64,000 bases of DNA from Cupriavidus gilardii (GTDB lineage: Bacteria; Pseudomonadota; Gammaproteobacteria; Burkholderiales; Burkholderiaceae): contig NZ_VZOV01000012.1 of the NCBI RefSeq assembly GCF_008801915.1, forward strand, positions 62,001 to 126,000, given 5' to 3'. Position 1 is the first letter of the stretch. Every line of letters begins with the position of its first letter. Of the stretch, positions 43,198 through 52,388 are shown piece after piece. The position numbers and the translations under genes are program-made. Below the pieces are notes generated by a model that worked only from the letters and a program-made list of their open reading frames with translations, ran no database searches and was not told where the DNA came from.

Positions 43198-43677
43198 TCA
43201 GTCACCCAATAAGGACGCCATTGAGTCCTCTCTTTTTGGCAGCCGTACCACCGTTTCCGCGGGACGCACCACCTTGCCGTCGGCCGCGCGTGGCTCCATC
43301 CTCGTCAGCGGTTTCCCGGTGCGCTTGTCGACCAGCACGGAATGCGCGTCTTTCGATTCGAACAAATGTTGCTCGCCCCATTGCCGCAACGCCACGATCA
43401 CCGGAAATAGCCGCTCTCCCTTGGGTGTGAGCACATATTCCTGATACGAGGTGCCATCCGATGCCGGGCTGATCTCGAAGATGCCGGCCTCGACCAGCAG
43501 GCGCAGGCGGTCAGCCAGGATACTGCGGGCCACGCCCAGGCGCCGCTGGAATTCGCTGAAGCGGCGCACGCCATCGAAGGCATCCCGCACGATCAGCAGG
43601 CACCAGCGGTCGCCGATCAGGTCGAGCGAGCGGGCGACCGGGCAGGTTTCCGCCTGGCTGTCGCGACGTTTTGCCAT
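43198..43677 (-). CDS. HxlR-family winged-helix regulator
   Basis: A 159-aa protein: CPVARSLDLIGDRWCLLIVRDAFDGVRRFSEFQRRLGVARSILADRLRLLVEAGI is a full HxlR winged helix with the usual N-terminal Cys. The C-terminal 45 residues are a charged extension. It is divergent from an MFS transporter gene, and the spacer holds a long inverted repeat that overlaps its candidate promoter, so it probably represses itself and the transporter. Confidence 0.9.
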   Translation of the reverse strand: MAKRRDSQAETCPVARSLDLIGDRWCLLIVRDAFDGVRRFSEFQRRLGVARSILADRLRLLVEAGIFEISPASDGTSYQEYVLTPKGERLFPVIVALRQWGEQHLFESKDAHSVLVDKRTGKPLTRMEPRAADGKVVRPAETVVRLPKREDSMASLLGD

Positions 43678-43731
43678 CGATGCTCCTTCGGTAAAGGCAT
43701 GTGCCAGATGTGGGTTTGTCTTGATGGTTTC

Positions 43732-43759
43732 ATTTTAAGACCAGTTTGCCTACAATCAA
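43732..43759 (-). promoter_or_regulatory. Candidate promoter of the HxlR gene
   Basis: On the reverse strand TTGATT (43754-43759) and TAAAAT (43732-43737) are separated by 16 bases. The whole promoter is embedded in the inverted repeat at 43737-43768. Confidence 0.5.
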
Positions 43760-43768
43760 ACCGGTCTT
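43737..43768. promoter_or_regulatory. Probable HxlR operator, 12-bp inverted repeat
   Basis: AAGACCAGTTTG (43737-43748) and CAAACCGGTCTT (43757-43768) pair at 11 of 12 positions around 8 bases. It lies midway between the divergent hxlR and MFS genes and covers the candidate hxlR promoter. Confidence 0.65.
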
Positions 43769-43799
43769 GATTTGAAACCGCTTTGACGAAGGAACATCC

Positions 43800-45053
43800 A
43801 TGCCGGGCGAACCGCCGACAGGGCCTGCACCCAAGCCTCCAACGCCATCCGCCAGCCCCATGCCGAGCGCATTGGTCGCGCTGTTCGCCTGCGCCTGCGG
43901 TCTGAGCGTGGCGAACGTCTACTACGCGCAGCCCTTGCTCGACGCGCTCGGCGGGGAGTTCGCGCTGGACCATGCCGCGGTAGGGGGCGTGATCACGGCC
44001 ACGCAGATCGGCTGCGCGCTGGCCTTGCTGCTGCTGGTGCCGCTGGGCGACCGCATCGATCGGCGGCGCCTGATGCTGTGGCAGGCGGCTGCGCTGGTGG
44101 GGGCGCTGATTGCCGTGGCCGCGGCCGCGTCGGCGCCGGCCTTGCTGGTTGGCATGCTGGCCGTCGGCTTGCTCGGTACAGCGATGACGCAGGGGTTGAT
44201 CGCCTACGCGGCGACCGCCGGCGCGCCATCGGAGCGTGGGCGGGTGGTCGGCGCCGCGCAGGGCGGGGTGGTCATCGGTCTGTTGCTGGCGCGCGTGCTG
44301 GCCGGCCTGATTGCCGATGTGGCAGGCTGGCGTGGCGTGTATCTGTTCTCGGCGCTGGCGATGCTGGCGCTGTCGCTGGTGCTGTGGCGCCGTCTGCCGG
44401 CACAGACCCCAGCGATTTCACGGCTGAGCTATCCGAAGCTGATCCTGTCGATGCTGACGCTACTGCGGCAACAACGCGTGCTGCAGATCCGCGGCACGAT
44501 CGCGATGCTGATGTTCGCCGCATTCAGCGTGTTCTGGAGCGCGCTGGTGCTGCCGTTGAGCGCGCCGCCGTACGCGTTGTCGCACACGGCGATCGGCGCA
44601 TTCGGGCTGGTCGGCGTGGTCGGCGCCTTGGCGGCCGCGCGGGCCGGGCGGCTGGCCGACCGCGGCCTGGGGCAGCGGGTCACCGGCGGGGCGCTGCTGG
44701 TGCTGTTGGCCTCATGGCTGCCACTGTGGTGGTTCGATGCGCACGGGCTGTGGTGGCTGGTGATCGGCATCGTCGCGCTGGACCTCGGCGGGCAGGCCAT
44801 TCATGTCGCCAACCAGAGCATGATTTTCGCGGCGCAGCGCGATGCGCACAGCCGGCTGGTCGGTTGCTACATGCTGTTCTATTCGGTGGGCAGCGGGCTG
44901 GGCGCGATCGCGTCGACATGGGTTTATGCGCTGGCCGGATGGCAGGCGGTCTGCCTGCTCGGTGCCGGCATCAGTGCCGCCGCGCTGGCGTTCTGGGCGC
45001 TGACGCTGCGCCATATGCCAAAGGTCTCCGCAGCTTGCGCGCAGCCCGCCTAA
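43800..45053 (+). CDS. MFS transporter (drug/solute exporter type)
   Basis: A 417-aa protein with about 12 membrane segments. The first is preceded by a proline-rich 20-residue cytoplasmic tail, and ANVYYAQPLLDALGGEF plus GDRIDRRRLMLW (loop 2-3 motif) place it in the YnfM-like group of MFS exporters. It is divergent from the HxlR regulator. The substrate is unknown. Confidence 0.9.
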   Translation: MPGEPPTGPAPKPPTPSASPMPSALVALFACACGLSVANVYYAQPLLDALGGEFALDHAAVGGVITATQIGCALALLLLVPLGDRIDRRRLMLWQAAALVGALIAVAAAASAPALLVGMLAVGLLGTAMTQGLIAYAATAGAPSERGRVVGAAQGGVVIGLLLARVLAGLIADVAGWRGVYLFSALAMLALSLVLWRRLPAQTPAISRLSYPKLILSMLTLLRQQRVLQIRGTIAMLMFAAFSVFWSALVLPLSAPPYALSHTAIGAFGLVGVVGALAAARAGRLADRGLGQRVTGGALLVLLASWLPLWWFDAHGLWWLVIGIVALDLGGQAIHVANQSMIFAAQRDAHSRLVGCYMLFYSVGSGLGAIASTWVYALAGWQAVCLLGAGISAAALAFWALTLRHMPKVSAACAQPA

Positions 45054-45096
45054 GCTGAAGGTTTCGACAAAGCCAACGGGCACGCCGGAGGGCACC

Positions 45097-45366
45097 ATGG
45101 ACGAAGACGTCGACACGATGAGCCGCCAACAACTGGTTGAGGAAGTGAGGCGCTTGCGCGCCGGCATCCGCCGCCATCGGGATGCGTCGGGCCACGATCT
45201 GTGCTGGCATCACCCGAACCTGTGGGCCTTGCTGCCCGACGCGGCCACGCACACGCCCGCGGTCCCGGACTGGCCGCAGTTTCTGCGCGGCTGCGTCAAG
45301 TATCGGGAGTCGCTGGATCGGCAGTGTCCGCAGGCGCCGCGCATCCAGCAGGAATTCGGCGAGTAG
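45097..45366 (+). CDS. Hypothetical 89-aa protein
   Basis: Starts MDEDVDTMSRQQLVEEVRRLRAGIRRHRD, a helical charged segment, followed by a Trp/His/Cys-containing part (GHDLCWHHPNLWALLPD). GGAGG precedes the ATG by 5 bases. It lies 43 bases after the MFS gene on the same strand. A compact, evidently folded domain, but the family is not recognised. Confidence 0.7.
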   Translation: MDEDVDTMSRQQLVEEVRRLRAGIRRHRDASGHDLCWHHPNLWALLPDAATHTPAVPDWPQFLRGCVKYRESLDRQCPQAPRIQQEFGE

Positions 45367-45385
45367 ACCGGCGCAGGATCGCGCT

Positions 45386-46003
45386 TCAACGCGCGCCGCG
45401 CGCCACCGCCAGCAGCACGCCAAACGAGACCAGCAGGGCGCCGAAGACACGGTCGATCCAGTGGCGCACGGCCAGCAGCCGAGCGCGTACGGGGCCCGTC
45501 GACAGGCACACCGCGACCAGGCTGAACCAGCCGATATGGGCGGCCGCGATGAAGGCGCCGTAGCCGATCTGTGTGGCCAGCGGCGTGTCGGGGCGCACGA
45601 CCTGCATGAAAAGGCTGACGATAAAGACGGTGGTCTTCGGGTTCAGCGCATTGGTCAGCAGGCCCGTGCGCAATGCGGCGAGATCCGACAGCGGGGCGGT
45701 GCGGCCCTCGGCCAGCGAGCCGCCCGGCCTGGCGCGCAGCATGCCGATACCCAAATAGACCAGATAGATCGCGGCAATCCATTTGGCCGTCTGGAACAGC
45801 CATAGCGACTGCTGGATCAACACGCCGACGCCGAGGATGGTGTAGCCGACGTGGATCAGTACGCCAAGCCCGATGCCCAGTGCCGTCAGCAAGCCGGCGC
45901 GGCGCGACAGCACCAGGCTGTTGCGGCTCACCATGGCAAAGTCCGGTCCAGGGCTGATCACGGCGAGCAGCGTAATGGTGATCACGGCTAACAGTTCGGT
46001 CAT
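45386..46003 (-). CDS. LysE/RhtB-family amino-acid exporter
   Basis: A 205-aa protein with six hydrophobic segments and the family motif ISPGPDFAMVSRNSL near residues 16-30, plus the LLTNALNPKTTVF segment. The start at 46003 (MTELLAVI) is taken from family length; an upstream in-frame start at 46042 is possible. It is divergent from a LysR gene, the classic lysE-lysG type arrangement. Confidence 0.92.
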   Translation of the reverse strand: MTELLAVITITLLAVISPGPDFAMVSRNSLVLSRRAGLLTALGIGLGVLIHVGYTILGVGVLIQQSLWLFQTAKWIAAIYLVYLGIGMLRARPGGSLAEGRTAPLSDLAALRTGLLTNALNPKTTVFIVSLFMQVVRPDTPLATQIGYGAFIAAAHIGWFSLVAVCLSTGPVRARLLAVRHWIDRVFGALLVSFGVLLAVARGAR

Positions 46004-46023
46004 GGTTGACTCTGTCGAATCCT

Positions 46024-46038
46024 GTGGCAAAGTGCCAC
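46024..46038. promoter_or_regulatory. Inverted repeat between lysE-like and lysR genes
   Basis: GTGGCA (46024-46029) and TGCCAC (46033-46038) form a perfect 6-bp repeat with 3-base centre in the 80-base divergent spacer, a plausible LysR binding site. Confidence 0.4.
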
Positions 46039-46083
46039 GCATGGTTGCCCTATGTTAGGGAACCCGACGATCGACGAATAGCG

Positions 46084-47031
46084 ATGTTTTCTGACCATCA
46101 TGGTGAGTTCAGCTCACCATCGGGAGACGCCCGGCTTCCTTCCCTGCTGGCCCTGCGCTGCTTCGAGGCAGCGGCCCGGCTGGAGAACTTCAGCCGAGCA
46201 GCCGACGAATTGCATCTGACGCATGGCGCGGTCAGCCGCGCGGTGCGCACGCTCGAAGACGATCTCGGAGTGGCGTTGTTCGAACGGCGCAGCCGTCGCG
46301 TTTTCCTGACCGAGGCAGGGCGAAGGCTCGCACAGGCGGTGCGGGATGGCCTCGGCGTGATCCGACAGGCCACACGGGAGCTGCGTGCCAGTGCGAGGCA
46401 GGCGCGCCAATGGGTGCTGTCTTGCGAGCCAACCTTGCTGATGCGCTGGCTGATCCCGCGCTGGCCCGACTTCAAGGCGCGGCATCCCGAGCTCGACGTC
46501 CATCTGGTGGCTGGCGGCGGGGCGGTCGCGTTCGACAGCGGCATCGATCTCGCGCTTCGCCGCGATGACTTCGCCTGGCCCGACAGCGTCCACGCGGTGC
46601 CCTTGTTCGTCGAACGGGTCGGTCCGGTGTGCCGGCCGGACCAGGCCGGCGCATGGTTTGCCGCGCGCAAGGCCGGCACTGCCCTGCGTCCTTCCGCACC
46701 GCGCCTGCATACGCGGACAAGGCCGAACGCCTGGCAGACCTGGGCCGACATCACGGGACAGACGCTATCGCGCGCGCCGGAGCAGCGCTTCGAACATTTC
46801 TACTTCAGCCTGCAGGCAGCGGTGGCGGGCCTTGGTGTTGCCATCGGGCCCTGGCATCTGGTGCAGGACGATATCGCCAGCGGCATGCTGGCCGCGCCGA
46901 TGGGCTTTGTCGAGGACGGTTCACGCTATTGTCTGTTGTCGCCGGTGCCCATCCGGGCCGGCACGCCCGCTGCCGCGGTGCTCGACTGGCTGAAGACAAC
47001 GGCGGCGCTCGACCGGCTGCGTGCGGATTGA
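46084..47031 (+). CDS. LysR-family regulator (GcvA-like) of the LysE exporter
   Basis: A 315-aa protein with the HTH LLALRCFEAAARLENFSRAADELHLTHGAVSRAVRTLEDDLG, and RQARQWVLSCEPTLLMRWLIPRW typical of GcvA-like regulators. The start at 46084 is set by the domain boundary; no strong ribosome site is seen. It is divergent from the LysE-family gene and probably activates it. Confidence 0.88.
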   Translation: MFSDHHGEFSSPSGDARLPSLLALRCFEAAARLENFSRAADELHLTHGAVSRAVRTLEDDLGVALFERRSRRVFLTEAGRRLAQAVRDGLGVIRQATRELRASARQARQWVLSCEPTLLMRWLIPRWPDFKARHPELDVHLVAGGGAVAFDSGIDLALRRDDFAWPDSVHAVPLFVERVGPVCRPDQAGAWFAARKAGTALRPSAPRLHTRTRPNAWQTWADITGQTLSRAPEQRFEHFYFSLQAAVAGLGVAIGPWHLVQDDIASGMLAAPMGFVEDGSRYCLLSPVPIRAGTPAAAVLDWLKTTAALDRLRAD

Positions 47032-47087
47032 GCAGCCGCAACGCCAACGCCTACGTCCAGAAGGAGCTCGGCAAGCAAATCCGGGCG

Positions 47088-47957
47088 TCAGCGAGGTTCC
47101 GAGCCGAACCAGCGTGCCAGCAGCGTATTGATATCGCGATGGCGCTCGTACTGGACCCAGTGCCCGGCGCCGGGCACCAGGCACCAATCCCGGTGCGTCG
47201 CGGGCCCCGCGATTCGATTGGCCACATCGATCGGCGAGGCGGTGACGTCGTGCTCGCCCCAGATCAGCAGCGTGGGACCATTGAATGCATCCAGCGCGGT
47301 TTCGAGCAGCGCCTGTCGCGAGATCGCCTTGCTCCGAAATCGCGTCGCCCGGCACGCGAGCTCGTGCACCAGCATGGCGGTCTCATCGATGCTGGCTTGC
47401 TCGTGCAGCATCAGCGCGAGCAGATTGTGCCGCAGTGCGCTTCGCATGGCGTGAGGGTCGTCCTTGCGCCAGTCCATCATCTCCATGCGCTGGCGTCGCG
47501 TACCGCCGTGTCCCGCGGGCCCCAGCAGTGCGAGCCGCGCCGTGCCGCCACGCCGGGCCGCAACCTGGGCGGCCACCAGTCCACCGAACGAAAAGCCGGC
47601 GAGCGAGACGGTTGCGTCTACACCGACCAGACGGTCCAGCGCTGCGATCACGGTGCCGACCAGGCGATCGAGCCGGTCGGCCGCGTGCGGATCCCCGGGC
47701 AGCGCGTCGGACTCTCCGAATCCCGGCAGATCGGGAATCCACAGCGTATGCGTTGCCGACAAGGGCTCGATGTTGCGGACCCAATGCAGCCAGTTGCCAT
47801 GGCCGCCATGGATCAGCACCAGCGGTGGCCCGCTGCCGAACTTGCGCCAGACCGTCTCGCGGTCCCCGTCACGTACGACGCAGGTCTGCGCGCGTCGGTC
47901 CAGGGCGGCCAGTTCGGCGTTCAACGCGGGGGCTGGGGGCAGGGCAGGCGTCTTCAC
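47088..47957 (-). CDS. Alpha/beta-fold hydrolase
   Basis: A 289-aa enzyme with LVLIHGGHGNWLHW (oxyanion loop, near 47-60), the nucleophile elbow GFSFGG (Ser123), LLIWGEHD with the catalytic Asp, and GAGHWVQYE with the His. It resembles meta-cleavage-product and carboxylester hydrolases. A GTG start at 47957 overlaps the TGA of the CoA ligase gene (GTGA). It closes the minus-strand acyl-CoA cluster. Confidence 0.88.
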   Translation of the reverse strand: MKTPALPPAPALNAELAALDRRAQTCVVRDGDRETVWRKFGSGPPLVLIHGGHGNWLHWVRNIEPLSATHTLWIPDLPGFGESDALPGDPHAADRLDRLVGTVIAALDRLVGVDATVSLAGFSFGGLVAAQVAARRGGTARLALLGPAGHGGTRRQRMEMMDWRKDDPHAMRSALRHNLLALMLHEQASIDETAMLVHELACRATRFRSKAISRQALLETALDAFNGPTLLIWGEHDVTASPIDVANRIAGPATHRDWCLVPGAGHWVQYERHRDINTLLARWFGSEPR

Positions 47958-50066
47958 GATGTCAGTACGAGGGCATCGACGGCGAGCACACCTTGCCCTT
48001 CGGGCAGCACCATCATCGGGTTGACCTCCGCTTCGGCGATGCCAAGCTCAGGGCGTACCGCGAGCTGGGACAACGCGGAGACGGCCCGTGCCAGCGCATC
48101 GAGATCGCCGCGGGTCCTGCCGCGCAGTCCCCCGACCGTCTTCAGTGCCTTCACTTCGGCGATCATCTCCCGGGCGACATCGACGGTGACCGGTGCCAGC
48201 CGAATGCTTCGATCGCGTGCGACTTCGGCCCAGATGCCCCCGGCGGCCAGCATCACGATCGGACCGGCGTCCGGATCGATGCGGTAGCCGACCAGCACCT
48301 CGGTCAGGCCCCTGGTCATCGGCTGCACCAGCACTTCATCGCATCGCACGGTGGGTGCGCGCTCGGCCAGGTTGGCCTTCAGCGTTGCCAATGCGCTGTT
48401 CAACTGGCCGGCGTCCCGAATGCCCAGTACGACGCCGCCCCACTTCCGTCTTGTGCGGGATCTCGGGCGAGCAGACTTTGGCGACCACCGGATAGTCGAA
48501 CGGCAGCGCAGGGATGGGACCGCCGATCGGCAGTGTGATCGCCGGCGCGTAGGGCACGCCAAGCTGTTCCAGCACGGCGTATGCCTGCGCCTCGCTGAGC
48601 GCGCGCGGCGGCCGCTCGCCGGTCAGTCGCGCCGCCGGTTGCGTGCCGGGTGTGCGGCGTGCAAGCACGGCGGCAATGGCATCGGCACACGGTTCGGGCG
48701 ATCGGAAGCAGGGCACCCCGGCGGCCGTCAGCGCGGCCAGCGCTTCGGGTGCGTCGGGCACCAGCATCGCGGCCAGCGGCTTGGCGCTGTCCGCGCTGTC
48801 GATGATCGGCTTGACTGCAAGCTGCGGCTGAAAGCGTGCGGAAGAGCCGACGACGGCAAGCACGATATCGAACTCCGGCGCCCCGAACATGATGTCGAGC
48901 GCGGTCTTCATGACCTTGTAGTTTGTGCCGGCCAGCGTCAGGTCCAGCACGCGTCCCGGCGATACCGCGATACCGGCGGCGGCGAGCCTGTCGAGCGTCG
49001 CCGGCGAGGCGGGTTCCACGGCGACATCGCGAATGCCCAATTGGTCGACGACCATCGCCGCGCCGCCGCCAGTGGTAGTCACCACGCCCACGCGGCGCGG
49101 CGGCACGCGTGGTTGCCCGCCCGGCTGGGCCAGCGGTATCCGCCGCGCCAGCGGGAACGCTTCCAGCAGTGCTTCAAGCACGCCGACGCGCGCAATGCCG
49201 AGGTCCTTGAGGAAGGCATCGGCGATGTCGTCCTCGCCGGCCAGCGCTCCGGTGTGGGTGGCGGCCATCTCGGCGGCGACGGCCGATCGCCCCAGCTTGT
49301 ATGCGATCACGGGTTTGCCGCGCCGGGCGGCCTCGATCGCGAAGGCGCGCAGCTTGTCGCCGTGGCGAAGGCTCTCGAGAAACAGCAGATAGCCCTCGAT
49401 AGCGGGATCGTCAAGCGTAGCGAGGCAGATTTCGCCAATGGACAGGTCGGCTTCGCCGCCGACCGATACCAGCCCTGCAAAGCCGACGCCGCGCGCCTTG
49501 CCGCGCGAAACCAGCGAGCCGATCATGCTGCCGCTGTGCGAGGCGACGAAGACGCGCCCTTGTGGCAGTTCCGGCTCGGCGAAGGCCGCATTGGCGGTCA
49601 GCATGACGCCCGCCTGCGGATGGATGACCCCGAGGCTGCTGGGGCCGAGCACGCGGATGCCGGTCTGCCGGCTCAGGGCTCGCAGTTCCGCCTCCCTGGC
49701 CGCGCCTTCGGGTCCGGACTCGGCAAAGCCGCTGGCGAGGATGGTCACGACCTTGACGCCGAGGCGGGCGCTCTCGCGCACCGCATCGAGCACGGTGTCG
49801 GTCGGCGTCAGCACGAAGACCTGGTCGGGGACTTGCGGCAGCGATGCGAGGCTGGGGTAGGCGGTTTCGCCCTGCACGGTATCCCGGTTCGGATTGATCG
49901 GATAGATCGTTCCGCGATAGCCGGCCGCACGCAGGAACTTCAATGGACGTCCGGCGGTCTTGGCCGGATCGTCGGACGCGCCGAACAGTGCCACGCTGCG
50001 TGGAGACAGCAGCGCCTGTGCGAGCGCCGAGTCGATGGGGCCGGATGCTGGAGAGGTCGAGTTCAT
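47954..50066 (-). pseudogene. ADP-forming acyl-CoA ligase (acetate-CoA ligase family) with a frameshift
   Basis: The first part (50066 to about 48440) carries a CoA-binding domain (SVALFGASDDPAKTAGRPLKFL) and succinyl-CoA-ligase-like domains with GVVTTTGGGAAM, and ends SPEIPHKTEV. The ATP-grasp tail (VVLGIRDAGQL...) continues one frame over. The total of 2113 bases is one more than 704 codons, and the extra base lies in a run of four C (plus strand 48438-48441), where the family reads VGGVVLG. Either a recent inactivation or a sequencing error in a homopolymer. Repaired, it would be about 703 aa, normal for the family. Confidence 0.85.
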
Positions 50067-50127
50067 TGCGGCTGGGAACGGGAGCAGGGAACAGGGAAAG
50101 TCGGGGAGCTCGGCTGGCGCGGCATGT

Positions 50128-51291
50128 TCAGTTCGGGGCAGGCCTGGGCGGACGCTGCGGAAACGATCGGCCGAACACGCCTTCCGCAATGCGGTTCTTC
50201 AGCATTTCGATGGAGCCGCCGGCGATCATCCAGCCGCGGATGCGGCGCAGGCAATATTCGACGATCGATTCCTGGCTGTAGCCCATGCCGCCCATGATCT
50301 GCAGCGCTTCGTTGGCGACGTCCCAGCCCGCCTGGTTGCACGCGAGCTTGGCCATTGCCGTGCTGTGCGCGGACGGCAGGCCGTGCTCGCCCTCCATGGC
50401 GGCGCGATAGAGCAGAAGTTGGGCGGATTCGAGCTTCAACGCCATCTCCGCGAACTTCCATTGAATCCCCTGGAATTCGCACAATTCGCGACCGAACTGT
50501 TTGCGCACCATCGCGTGCTCGCGGGCCACGTTGAAGCAATGACGCCCGAGCGCGAGGGCGCGCGACGAGTTGCCCAGCCGCTCGACATTGAAGCCGGCGA
50601 TCTGGCGCTTGAAGCCGCCTTCGCCGAGCAGCAGGTTGCCGGCGGGAATGCGGCAGTCCTCGAAATACAGCTGGCACCATTCCTCGCCGCTCATGAATTT
50701 CGACGGCTCCCCGATCTGAAAGCCCGGCGCGCCGCGCTCGACCAGCACCGAGCCGATGCCGTTGATGCCCGGGCCGAAGCGTACGTAGATCAGGAACAGC
50801 TCGGCCTCGGGGCTATGCGTCGAGAAGATCTTGCTGCCGTCGATCACGTAGTGGTCGCCGTCGCGGCGCGCGGTGGTGCGCAGTTCGGTGACGGCGGAGC
50901 CGGCCTCTGGCTCCGTCATGCCGAGCGCGATCAACTTGCGTCCGGCGAGCAGATCGGGCAGGAAGCGCGCCTTCTGTTCGGGCGTCGCGTATTCGACGAA
51001 GGTCCGGATCGGTCCGAAATTACCCGCCTGCACGATATCCGCGCTCTTGGGGCAGACCAGCGCGATCTCCTGGATCGCGATGACGGCGTGCATCAGCGTG
51101 CCGCCCTGGCCGCCATCCTCTTCCGGGAAGGCGATGCCAAGCAGTCCCTGCTCGGCCAGCATGCGTGCCGCATCCCATGGGTACTGCGCGGAGTGCGCGC
51201 GCTGCAGCGCGCCGGGCGCGAGCTTGTCCTGGGCGAACCGGCGCACCGATTCCGCAAATGCCTGATGTTCTTCACTGAGTTCAAAGTTCAT
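50128..51291 (-). CDS. Acyl-CoA dehydrogenase
   Basis: A 387-aa FAD enzyme with the complete family layout: N-terminal helical domain (FELSEEHQAFAESVRRFA), beta domain with MTEPEAGSAVTELRTTARRDGDHYVIDGSKIFST, and C-terminal helical domain with LQIMGGMGYSQESIVEYCLRRIRGWMIAGGSIEML. GGSIEM is at the usual end of the FAD site. It lies 61 bases upstream of the ligase gene on the same strand and likely oxidises the CoA ester that the ligase makes. Confidence 0.93.
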   Translation of the reverse strand: MNFELSEEHQAFAESVRRFAQDKLAPGALQRAHSAQYPWDAARMLAEQGLLGIAFPEEDGGQGGTLMHAVIAIQEIALVCPKSADIVQAGNFGPIRTFVEYATPEQKARFLPDLLAGRKLIALGMTEPEAGSAVTELRTTARRDGDHYVIDGSKIFSTHSPEAELFLIYVRFGPGINGIGSVLVERGAPGFQIGEPSKFMSGEEWCQLYFEDCRIPAGNLLLGEGGFKRQIAGFNVERLGNSSRALALGRHCFNVAREHAMVRKQFGRELCEFQGIQWKFAEMALKLESAQLLLYRAAMEGEHGLPSAHSTAMAKLACNQAGWDVANEALQIMGGMGYSQESIVEYCLRRIRGWMIAGGSIEMLKNRIAEGVFGRSFPQRPPRPAPN

Positions 51292-51414
51292 GTCGAAATC
51301 TCTGGGGGCAGAAGTCAGGCATCAGCTTCCGCTATCCCGAGACGGTTGTGAACTTCGCGTTTGGAGAGCAGGTAGAACCTATCGTCATACCTGAGGCCGC
51401 CGCATCTCGCATCC

Positions 51415-52329
51415 TCATTCCGCCGCGCGCTGTTCGCGTGCCACGGTGTCGAGCAGCCAATCCCGGAATGCCGTGACCTTGCGGGACTCGCGCTGGACGG
51501 CGGGCCTGACCAGGTAATAGGACTTGCTGCGTACCAGTGGCCGCGCGAACGGCCGAACCAGGCGGCCGGAAGCGAGTTCCGCCTGCAGCATGGCAGCCTG
51601 TCCGATTGCGATACCAAGGCCATCGAGGGCCGCCTGCCAGGTCAGCACCGAGCTGCCGAAGCTCATGCGCTCGGTGCGGTCGGCCATCTCGGCCAGTCCG
51701 GCGAAGGCCAGCCAATCGTCCCAGTCGGCGCGGCGATAGTGCGACACCAGCAGACGGTGGCGCAGCAGCGCTTCAGGCCGGCCGCGGCCGCCGCCGCGAT
51801 GCGTGCGCAGGTATTCGGGCGTGCAGACCGGTTCGATCTCGTCGTGGAACAGGAAGTCGGCGCTGACACGGGGCCAGCGGCCATCGCCAAACTGGATGGC
51901 GAGATCGGCGGGATCGCGATCGAAGTCGACATCGGGAATCGCATTGTCGATGCGCACTTCGATGCTGGGATATTGGGCCTGAAAGTCGGGCAGTCGCGGG
52001 ATCAGCCATTTCGCCGCGAAGGTGGTGTAGGTGCGCACCCGCAGCGCGCCTTGCGAGGTGTTCTTCAGCAGTCGGGCGGTGGCAGTAGCAATCGCATCGA
52101 AGGCCGGAACGACTTCCTCGGCATAGGCCTGGCCGACGCGCGTCAGCGAAACGCCATGGCGCTCGCGACGGAACAGTTCGATGCCCAGATAGCCCTCGAG
52201 CACCGCGATCTGCCGGCTGACCGCCGACTGGGAAACATGCAGTTCCTGCGCGGCGACGGTCAGGTTCTGGGTGCGCGCCACGACTTCGAAGACCCGCAGC
52301 GGGTTCAAGGGGGGAATACGGCGAGCCAT
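51415..52329 (-). CDS. LysR-family regulator (GcvA-like)
   Basis: A 304-aa protein with the HTH LNPLRVFEVVARTQNLTVAAQELHVSQSAVSRQIAVLEGYLG and the TYTTFAAKWLIPRLPDFQ segment of GcvA-like regulators. The start at 52329 (MARRIPPLNPLR) is the family-typical one; frames to 52422 overlap the mmgE/prpD gene. It lies between that gene and the acyl-CoA dehydrogenase gene and is the obvious regulator of the cluster. Confidence 0.88.
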   Translation of the reverse strand: MARRIPPLNPLRVFEVVARTQNLTVAAQELHVSQSAVSRQIAVLEGYLGIELFRRERHGVSLTRVGQAYAEEVVPAFDAIATATARLLKNTSQGALRVRTYTTFAAKWLIPRLPDFQAQYPSIEVRIDNAIPDVDFDRDPADLAIQFGDGRWPRVSADFLFHDEIEPVCTPEYLRTHRGGGRGRPEALLRHRLLVSHYRRADWDDWLAFAGLAEMADRTERMSFGSSVLTWQAALDGLGIAIGQAAMLQAELASGRLVRPFARPLVRSKSYYLVRPAVQRESRKVTAFRDWLLDTVAREQRAAE

Positions 52330-52388
52330 GTTGTCGCGTCCGAGCAATGACATTTCATTATATCTATGCCGCCGGACGCAGCACTTCC

